The notes beneath the pieces are model-generated. The model had not been told where the DNA came from and searched no databases. It was given only the letters and a program-made list of their open reading frames with translations. The position numbers and the translations under genes were made by a program. This document shows positions 57,782 through 64,000 of a DNA stretch of 64,000 nucleotides, in pieces. Location: contig PKUJ01000006.1 of the NCBI GenBank assembly GCA_002869565.1, positions 67,270 to 131,269 of the forward strand, written 5' to 3'. The DNA is from Arcobacter sp. (GTDB lineage Bacteria; Campylobacterota; Campylobacteria; Campylobacterales; Arcobacteraceae). Numbering within the stretch: position 1 is the stretch's first letter; every line of letters begins with the position of its first letter.

Positions 57782-58657
57782 TTATTCTTTTTTCAATTTT
57801 ATTTCAGCAAGTAACACTGCTAGGAGAATTATTATAGCTCCAATGATTTGTATATTGCTTAAAAATTCGTTTCCTATAAAGTAACCAAAAATCCCTGCAC
57901 TTACAGGTTCCATTGCAAATATAATTGCAGTTTTTGTTGGAGTGGTAAACTGTTGCATATAAGTTTGAATTAAAAATGCATAAACTGTTGCGAAAATTGA
58001 GGTTACAATTACAGCTTTTAGAAAGGTGTAATCAAAATTAAGATTAAAAGTTGTATTTTCTGAGTTTAAAGAGAATAATAAAGAGAGTACAGTTACTGTT
58101 AAAAATTGAAAAAGTACTAACATAAAAACATTTACTTTTTTTGAATAAATATCGGTAAATACAATTTGCAATGCAAAAAAAACTGCACATAACAAGCCTA
58201 ATATTTCACCTGTTCCAATCGTCAATTTTCCACTCATCGTAAGAAGATAAAGACCAGTTGATGCTAAAATAGAACCTATAAAGACCATTTTTCTCACATG
58301 TTGTTTAAAAATTACAAAAGCTAAGAAAGGAACAATTATTACATTTAGTCCAGTCAAAAAAGCTATGATAGAACTTTTTGTGTAGGCTAATCCAAAGGTT
58401 TGTGTAGCAAAACCTGAAAAAAGAAAAATTCCTAAAATGATTCCATAAATAATTGATTCTTTATTTATTTCATTATAATTTTTGTATGCAATAATTGCCA
58501 TTAAAATTGTTGCAATACCAAATCTCCAGAATAAAAAGGCATAAACTGGTACAGTTTTTATAGCATCTTGCACCATAAGAAAAGTTACACCCCAAGCAAT
58601 TGCAACTGTTAAAAGTAGAAAGTCAGCTCGAAATTCAAGTAATTTTTTTTTAGTCAA
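57782..58657 (-). CDS. EamA/DMT-family transporter
   Basis: 291 residues, ten helices in two EamA halves: LLLTVAIAWGVTFLMVQDAI at the start and MEPVSAGIFGYFIGNEFLS in the second half (the conserved EPV region). Probable exporter of metabolites; substrate unknown. Promoter region on the complement is AT-rich, no operator noted. Confidence 0.85.
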   Translation of the reverse strand: MTKKKLLEFRADFLLLTVAIAWGVTFLMVQDAIKTVPVYAFLFWRFGIATILMAIIAYKNYNEINKESIIYGIILGIFLFSGFATQTFGLAYTKSSIIAFLTGLNVIIVPFLAFVIFKQHVRKMVFIGSILASTGLYLLTMSGKLTIGTGEILGLLCAVFFALQIVFTDIYSKKVNVFMLVLFQFLTVTVLSLLFSLNSENTTFNLNFDYTFLKAVIVTSIFATVYAFLIQTYMQQFTTPTKTAIIFAMEPVSAGIFGYFIGNEFLSNIQIIGAIIILLAVLLAEIKLKKE

Positions 58658-58805
58658 TTAATCTCCTGTATTTAAAGAATTAGGATTATATCTTCTTTAA
58701 GATAAAAATTAAAATTTCACAATTATTGTATATTTGTTACTCATTAATTTAAATTTAAATCGTATTATTATACTATAATAGCTTCAACCTAATAAAAGAG
58801 AGATA

Positions 58806-59546
58806 ATGAGTAGTAATATTATTAATATGGATAAAATCAATAAGTTTTACGATGATTTTCACGTTTTAAAAAACATCAATTTTTATGTTAAAAAGGGTGA
58901 AATAGTTGTTGTTTGTGGACCTTCAGGCTCTGGAAAATCAACACTTATCCGATGTATTAATGGTCTGGAAGATATTGATGATGGGCAAATTATTGTTGAT
59001 AATATTGATATTCATGCAAGCAAAAAAAACCTACAAGAAATAAGAGGCGAAGTAGGAATGGTATTTCAACATTTTAATCTTTTCCCTCATTTAACAATAT
59101 TAGAAAATATTACATTAGCTCCAGGGTTAGTTAAAAATGTAAAAAAAGAAGACGCTAAAAAAATTGCAATGGCATTACTTGAAAAAGTAAAACTTGCAGA
59201 TAAAGCTAATTCTTATCCAGGTGATTTATCTGGAGGACAAAAACAAAGAGTAGCAATTGCACGAAGTCTTGCAATGAAACCTAAAATCATACTTTTTGAT
59301 GAACCCACTTCTGCGTTAGACCCAGAAACAATTGGTGATGTTTTATCTGTTATGAAAGATTTAGCACAAGAAAATTTTACAATTGTTTGTGTAACACATG
59401 AAATGGGCTTTGCGAAAGAGGTTGGAGATAGAATTGTATTTATGGACGAAGGGGTTATTGTTGAGGAAAATTCACCAAAAGAATTTTTTGAAAATCCTAG
59501 AAGCGATAGAGCAAAGAAATTTTTAAATGAGATATTAACACACTAA
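58806..59546 (+). CDS. Polar amino-acid ABC transporter ATPase (GlnQ type)
   Basis: 246 residues. [57 protein letters not shown] and VTHEMGFAKEV: the PAAT subfamily is clear from CINGLE and MGFA. First gene of ATPase, binding protein, permease; the stop lies 15 bases before the next start. Energises import of a polar amino acid. Confidence 0.93.
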   Translation: MSSNIINMDKINKFYDDFHVLKNINFYVKKGEIVVVCGPSGSGKSTLIRCINGLEDIDDGQIIVDNIDIHASKKNLQEIRGEVGMVFQHFNLFPHLTILENITLAPGLVKNVKKEDAKKIAMALLEKVKLADKANSYPGDLSGGQKQRVAIARSLAMKPKIILFDEPTSALDPETIGDVLSVMKDLAQENFTIVCVTHEMGFAKEVGDRIVFMDEGVIVEENSPKEFFENPRSDRAKKFLNEILTH

Positions 59547-59561
59547 AAACAAGGAGTCGAA

Positions 59562-60377
59562 GTGAAGAAATTAGTTTTAGCGGTATTTGCATTTGCAGCA
59601 TTAAATATGTTTGCAGCAGATTTAGATCTATGGAAGAATTCTACATTGAATAAGATTGTACAAAAAGGTGAACTAAGAGTTTGTTTGGAACCTGGGTATA
59701 TGCCTTTTGAAATGAAAGATAAAAAAGGTCGAATCATTGGATATGATCCAGATATGGTAAAAAAAATGGCAAAAGAAATGGGCGTTAAGTTAAAACTTCT
59801 TCCAACTGCATGGGATGGGATTATTGGAGAATTAGTAACTGGTAAATGTGATATTATTATGTCAGGTATGACACTTACTCAACAAAGAAACTTAAAAGTA
59901 AATTTTGCAAATCCATATATTGTTGTTGGGCAAACTGTTCTTATGAATAAATCTTTAGAAGGAAAAATTAAGTCTGCAAAAGAATTAGATTCATCAGAAT
60001 ATACAATTGTAACAAAACTTGGTACTTCGGCAGAGGTTGCAATTAAAAAATTCTACAAAAAAGCAAAAATTATTACTTTTGAAACGGAAGCAGATGCTGC
60101 AAGTGAAGTTTTAAATTCAAAAGCAGATGCTTTTGTTTATGACCAACCATATAATGTTTTATTTATGTCTGATAAAGGAAAAGGTAAATTAATACATTTA
60201 GATACACCACTTACATATGAGCCATTGGCATGGGCTATTAGAAAAGGTGATCCTGATTTTTTAAACTGGTTAAATAATTTCTTAAGACAAATGCAAGAAG
60301 ATAAAGTTCTTGGATTTTCAGAGGGTCTTTATCAAAAATGGTTAGTTGATACTGCTTGGCTAAAAAGAGTTCAGTAA
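59562..60377 (+). CDS. Amino-acid ABC transporter binding protein (SBP_bac_3)
   Basis: 271 residues from GTG 59562 with AAGGAG upstream. Signal peptide (1-18, NMFAAD). RVCLEPGYMPFEMKDKKGRI, GYDPDMVKKMAKEMGV and DIIMSGMTLTQQRNLKVNFA are the SBP_bac_3 ligand-site blocks; the Arg that holds the amino-acid carboxylate is in QQRNLKVNF. Ligand not predictable from sequence. Confidence 0.9.
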   Translation: MKKLVLAVFAFAALNMFAADLDLWKNSTLNKIVQKGELRVCLEPGYMPFEMKDKKGRIIGYDPDMVKKMAKEMGVKLKLLPTAWDGIIGELVTGKCDIIMSGMTLTQQRNLKVNFANPYIVVGQTVLMNKSLEGKIKSAKELDSSEYTIVTKLGTSAEVAIKKFYKKAKIITFETEADAASEVLNSKADAFVYDQPYNVLFMSDKGKGKLIHLDTPLTYEPLAWAIRKGDPDFLNWLNNFLRQMQEDKVLGFSEGLYQKWLVDTAWLKRVQ

Positions 60378-60380
60378 TAA

Positions 60381-61352
60381 ATGGCTAAGAAACATCAAAG
60401 TTTAGCACAAAATAAAAACCTAGGGCATTTTCTTGCTCTAGCGTTTTTTATATTTCTAGGGTATTCTTTATATATTGCAGCTTCAAATATGAACTATGTT
60501 TGGAAGTGGAATTCAATTCCTGATTACTTTATGTATACGGAAACTACTACACTTGAAGCACCTACTGATGGTAAATTGATTCACGAAAATGGTGTGTATT
60601 ATATTCAAAAGGTTGATGAGAAAGTAATATTAAAAAGCTTAGATAGTGATTATAAATTTGAGTACGCATTGGGTGAAGATGTATACGAAGGTGATTATAT
60701 TGCATCTAAAAAAGAAACAAAAACAGGTCCTGTATTAAATGGACTTTGGATAACTTTAAAAATATCATTTTTTGCAGCTATACTTACTTTTTTTGTAGGT
60801 ATTGTAGTTGCTTTAATGAAATTATCTTCTTATCAGTTTTTTAAGGATATTGCTACAGTATATATTACAGTTATTAGGGGAACTCCATTACTTGTTCAGA
60901 TTTTCCTTTTTTATTTTATTGTTGCAAATATTTTTGAATTAGAAAGATTCGTTGCGGGGGTATTAGCTTTAGGAATATTCTTTGGTGCTTATATGGCAGA
61001 GATTTTAAGAGGTGCAATTCAATCAATTGATAAAGGTCAGCTTGAAGCTGCAAGTTCTTTGGGTATTTCAAACTTCCAAGCAATGAGATATATTATTTTA
61101 CCACAAGCTTTTAAACGAGCTTTACCTACCTTAGTTGGAGAGATGATTGCCCTTGTGAAAGATTCATCTTTGGTATCTGTAATCTCTATTACTGATTTAA
61201 CAAAAGTTGGTAAAGAGATTGTTGCAAATACTTTTTCTCCTTTTGAGACTTGGATTGTAATTGCTTTAGTTTATTTAACAATTACATCAACTCTTAGTTA
61301 TATTGGTCATAGAATAGAAAAAAATATGGCTGCAAGCGGCGGAATGAATTAA
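60381..61352 (+). CDS. Amino-acid ABC transporter permease with N-terminal extension
   Basis: 323 residues; usual permeases of this type have about 220. The extra part is a first helix (about 15-35) and a ~65-residue beta-type periplasmic segment (HENGVYYIQKVDEKV, EDVYEGDYI) before the core begins at NGLWITLKISF. The core has VIRGTPLLVQIFLFYF and EAASSLGISNFQAMRYIILP (EAA loop). Probably a normal PAAT permease with an added sensing or docking segment. Confidence 0.9.
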   Translation: MAKKHQSLAQNKNLGHFLALAFFIFLGYSLYIAASNMNYVWKWNSIPDYFMYTETTTLEAPTDGKLIHENGVYYIQKVDEKVILKSLDSDYKFEYALGEDVYEGDYIASKKETKTGPVLNGLWITLKISFFAAILTFFVGIVVALMKLSSYQFFKDIATVYITVIRGTPLLVQIFLFYFIVANIFELERFVAGVLALGIFFGAYMAEILRGAIQSIDKGQLEAASSLGISNFQAMRYIILPQAFKRALPTLVGEMIALVKDSSLVSVISITDLTKVGKEIVANTFSPFETWIVIALVYLTITSTLSYIGHRIEKNMAASGGMN

Positions 61353-61973
61353 TTGGAAATAGTTCAAAATTTTTTACAACAAGCAATTACTTTTTTTGCT
61401 ATTATGGATCCAATAGGGATTAGTGCACTTGCTCTATCCCTTCTTAGTGCAAATATTACAAAAACTGAAATACATGCAGTAGCAAGAAAATCAACTATTA
61501 CTATTCTTGTAGCCTTTTTTGTTGTTTTAATTACGGGTGATTTGATATTAAAAATATTTGGTATTGGTGCAGACTCATTAAAAGTTATGGGTGGAATAAT
61601 CTTACTTTTAATGGCAATCTCTATGGTAAATGGAAGTAGTAAAGAAAAGACTAAGAATGAATTAAAGAATAATGAAGAATTGGCAGTTATTCCAATAGGT
61701 ATTCCAATTGCTTTTGGTGCAGGACTATTTACTACTATCGTAATTTTTAAACATCAAGCGGAAACATTTATTGACTTAGTTTCTATCTCTTTTGCTTTTT
61801 GTATAAATGCATTCATTTTTTATATAATACTTAGAAATTCCATTTATATTAAAAAAGCTTTAGGTCTTACTGGACAAAACATTGTTACAAAACTTATGGG
61901 TTTAATTGTTGGTGCTATTGCAGTACAATTTGTAATTTCAGGAATTGTGCATTTATCTAAAAGTTATATGTAA
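61353..61973 (+). CDS. MarC-family membrane protein
   Basis: 206 residues from TTG 61353, directly abutting the permease stop. Six helices. FFAIMDPIGISALALSL, KVMGGIILLLMAISM and the PIGIPIAFGAGLFTTIV block are MarC (UPF0056). The role of the family is not settled. The gene is in the same operon as the amino-acid importer. Confidence 0.85.
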   Translation: MEIVQNFLQQAITFFAIMDPIGISALALSLLSANITKTEIHAVARKSTITILVAFFVVLITGDLILKIFGIGADSLKVMGGIILLLMAISMVNGSSKEKTKNELKNNEELAVIPIGIPIAFGAGLFTTIVIFKHQAETFIDLVSISFAFCINAFIFYIILRNSIYIKKALGLTGQNIVTKLMGLIVGAIAVQFVISGIVHLSKSYM

Positions 61974-62587
61974 TGGAGTTAGATGTATTTTTAAAAGGTT
62001 TTTTTGTAACTTTTTCATTAATTGTAGCTATTGGAGCCCAGAATGCATATATCTTAAAACTTGGCCTTTTAAGACAACATGTTTTAAAAGCTGTTTTATT
62101 TTGTACTATATCTGATTTTTTATTAATTAGTGCAGGAGTTTTAGGACTTGGATATTTTATTCAAGGTAAACAATTATTTATAAATTCAATTGCAATTTTT
62201 GGAATAATTTTTTTATGTTTTTATGCTTTTATCTCTTTTAAATCAGCTTTTAAAAATGAATCTTTAAAAATTGATGACAAGGTAAAAGTTAATCCTTTAA
62301 AACAAGTTTTAACTATGCTTTTTATTTTCACTTATTTAAATCCTCATACATATTTAGATACGGTACTTCTTATTGGTGGAATTGGAGCAAATATTGAATC
62401 AAGCTTAAAAGTTATTTTTTTACTTGGAGCTGTTAGTGCCTCAGCAACTTGGTTTACACTTCTTGGCTTTGGAGCTAGGTTTTTAATCCCTTTATTTAAA
62501 AAACCGATTACTTGGAAAATATTAGATATCTCTATTGGTATTTTAATGTTATTTATTTCATATTCTTTGATAAGCTTAATAAAATAA
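61973..62587 (+). CDS. LysE/ArgO-family amino-acid exporter
   Basis: 204 residues, five or six helices. IVAIGAQNAYILKLGLLRQH is the LysE signature start, and TYLNPHTYLDTVLLIGGIG holds the conserved NPH block. LysE/ArgO export basic amino acids. The start overlaps the MarC stop by one base, so importer and exporter lie in one operon. Confidence 0.88.
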   Translation: MELDVFLKGFFVTFSLIVAIGAQNAYILKLGLLRQHVLKAVLFCTISDFLLISAGVLGLGYFIQGKQLFINSIAIFGIIFLCFYAFISFKSAFKNESLKIDDKVKVNPLKQVLTMLFIFTYLNPHTYLDTVLLIGGIGANIESSLKVIFLLGAVSASATWFTLLGFGARFLIPLFKKPITWKILDISIGILMLFISYSLISLIK

Positions 62588-62727
62588 TTAATAAAATAAT
62601 TATTTAAATTAAGCTAAAATTATAAAACCTCTTTAAATTGTAAAAGAAAAAAAAATATTATATAGTTATAATCCAAAATATTTTTTGAAATGAATTTAAA
62701 AAAGTAAATAGTTAATATTGGATATAT

Positions 62728-63456
62728 ATGGCAAGTAAGACAAAAGAACTCTATTTTGATAATAAAAAATTATGGATAGATACTCTTATATTAATACTAT
62801 GGATTTTTCTTACAACTATTTTTTTTATTAAACATGATTTATCTGAAACTCTATACTCTTTTGCAAAAAAACATGAATATTTACAATTAGATGAACTTGT
62901 TACTGTCTTAGCTATTTCGTCTATTTATATGCTATTTTTTATGTTAAAAAGATTTATTGAATTACAAAAAATTATAAAAACTTCAAATACTGATCCTCTT
63001 ATTGGAATTACAAATAGGCGTAAAGGTATGGAGTATATTGTAAATGAAATAGATAATTTAAAAACACTAAATTATAATTCATCTTTAATTATGTATGATA
63101 TTGACAATTTTAAAAATATAAATGATGTATATGGACATGATGTTGGTGATTACGTTTTAACAGAAATTACAAGTATCGTTGAAAAAGAGATAAGAAATGC
63201 TGATGTTCCAATCAGATGGGGAGGGGAAGAGTTTATTATAATTTGTCAAAATACTGATCTTGTAAATGCATCAATATTGGCTGAAAGATGTAGATCTTCT
63301 ATTGAAAGATTTGTTTTTAAAAATGATATTAAAATTACAGCAAGTTTTGGTGTAATTGAGTTGATTAAAAATGAAGAGTTTAAAAAACAAATTATTCGTG
63401 TTGATAATTTTTTATATAAAAGTAAAAAGAGCGGTAAGAACCAAATCTCTTTTTAA
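62728..63456 (+). CDS. Membrane diguanylate cyclase (GGDEF, RWGGEEF form)
   Basis: 242 residues. Two helices (about 14-34 and 54-73) with a short periplasmic loop, then GGDEF domain: NTDPLIGITNRRKG, LIMYDIDNFKNINDVYGHDV and RWGGEEFI, the active-site variant GGEEF that is catalytic in known enzymes. No RxxD inhibitory site is visible. Makes cyclic di-GMP; input unknown. Nothing else is coded in the 140 bases upstream. Confidence 0.9.
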   Translation: MASKTKELYFDNKKLWIDTLILILWIFLTTIFFIKHDLSETLYSFAKKHEYLQLDELVTVLAISSIYMLFFMLKRFIELQKIIKTSNTDPLIGITNRRKGMEYIVNEIDNLKTLNYNSSLIMYDIDNFKNINDVYGHDVGDYVLTEITSIVEKEIRNADVPIRWGGEEFIIICQNTDLVNASILAERCRSSIERFVFKNDIKITASFGVIELIKNEEFKKQIIRVDNFLYKSKKSGKNQISF

Positions 63457-63473
63457 TTTTAGTTACAGTTTCT

Positions 63474-64000
63474 TTATGAAAAGAATACTGACCTCATAGA
63501 AAAAGAACCTGATTGAAAACCTTGGGCATAATATTTAGCTTGCTCTTCTCTTTTAACACTACCTAAAACGTATAATAGTGGTAAAAAATGTTCGGGAGTT
63601 GGTACAGACATCATTGCATCTCTTCCAAATTTTTGATAGTTTGCAAGAGCTTTAAAATCACCAGAATCTATTTTTGAAACTACAGTTTCATCAAAATTTT
63701 TTGCCCACTCGTGTACGATTTCTCTTCTACCCATTTGACTATCTCTTCTTGCATTCGGAATATTATGAACAATATTTCCTGAACCTATTATCATGACACC
63801 TTCTTTTCTAAGTTCACCAATCTCTTGAGCTAATAAAAAATGATCAATAGGGCTTAATGAACGTGCTAAACTAAATTGAAATACTGGTACATCAGCATTT
63901 GGAAATAATTTTGATAAAACACTCCATGCCCCATGATCTAAACCTCTTTCTTCATCTGTAAGAATTTTATTATTAAACTTAACACTTAGATTTTGAGCAA
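63474..64000 (-). CDS. DODA-type aromatic ring-opening dioxygenase (YgiD-like), 3' part
   Basis: The frame runs to the right edge, so the N-terminus lies outside; the ATG at 63794 is internal. Visible: RGLDHGAWSVL, LFP.ADVPVFQFSL, GSGNIVHN and TPEHFLPLLYVLGS, with the metal and catalytic histidines of the extradiol class III family (YgiD, 4,5-DOPA dioxygenase). Substrate in this organism is unknown. Confidence 0.9.
   Translation of the reverse strand, partial: AQNLSVKFNNKILTDEERGLDHGAWSVLSKLFPNADVPVFQFSLARSLSPIDHFLLAQEIGELRKEGVMIIGSGNIVHNIPNARRDSQMGRREIVHEWAKNFDETVVSKIDSGDFKALANYQKFGRDAMMSVPTPEHFLPLLYVLGSVKREEQAKYYAQGFQSGSFSMRSVFFS

Noticed and set aside
1-64000. CRISPR arrays, tRNA, rRNA, insertion sequences
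   Set aside because: No regularly spaced identical repeats, no cloverleaf-like or rRNA segments, and no transposase motifs were seen in reading the window.

Overview
The window is AT-rich chromosomal DNA from a member of the Campylobacterota, most likely an Arcobacteraceae (Arcobacter-like) species. The indications are the low GC content, frequent TTG starts, genes packed with ATGA overlaps, the house-keeping set (murI-dnaX, hemC, thyA-folA), a 2-methylcitrate cluster of the AcnD/PrpF type, and a histidine kinase with the ISHQWRQPL H-box common in this group. The assignment rests on gene content and motif style; no database search was run.

Layout. 1-617 is the 3' end of a helicase-type defence protein (DUF3427 domain), followed by a structured intergenic repeat. 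986-4729 holds a truncated AraC-like gene, a uracil-DNA-glycosylase-like gene and a methionine importer (metN-metI-metQ) whose metQ is broken by an in-frame stop. 5081-9705 is core metabolism and replication (murI, dnaX, a DsbA-like thiol protein, hemC). 9782-27776 is mostly a lineage-specific island. It has a seven-gene plus-strand operon with three secreted Sel1-repeat proteins, two secreted or membrane proteins of a private family (a third member is at 9782), and two paralogous five-helix membrane proteins that resemble IgaA/UmoB, one of them interrupted by TGA. Three secreted-protein genes converge on it, the largest a solenoid of about 30 short repeats.

27915-35936 is the propionate (2-methylcitrate) unit prpB-prpC-acnD-prpF. 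A divergent non-canonical regulator, a TetR gene and a three-operator promoter driving a 28-residue membrane peptide accompany it. 36019-39403 has a TetR/DinB-like pair around a 28-bp perfect palindrome, a BASS-family transporter and an AraC-GyrI regulator. 39441-39967 contains two more copies of the structured repeat in opposite orientation. 39971-45878 is a defence island: a Septu-like HNH nuclease plus ATPase pair, a MntA-HepT toxin-antitoxin pair, and a translationally coupled RecQ helicase. 45969-49508 is a large orphan sensor kinase with three tandem periplasmic binding domains. 49606-50988 is thyA-folA. 51012-55647 is a nickel/peptide-type ABC importer with fused ATPases, facing a methyltransferase gene across a palindromic operator. 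56592-62587 has a glycosyltransferase, an EamA exporter, an amino-acid ABC importer and MarC/LysE membrane proteins. The window closes with a GGDEF protein and the 3' part of a YgiD-type dioxygenase.

The most interesting items are the IgaA-like/Sel1 envelope operon in a phylum not known to carry the Rcs pathway, the covarying structured repeats beside two defence loci, the operator-controlled micro-peptide gene, and two adjacent-type nonsense-interrupted genes.
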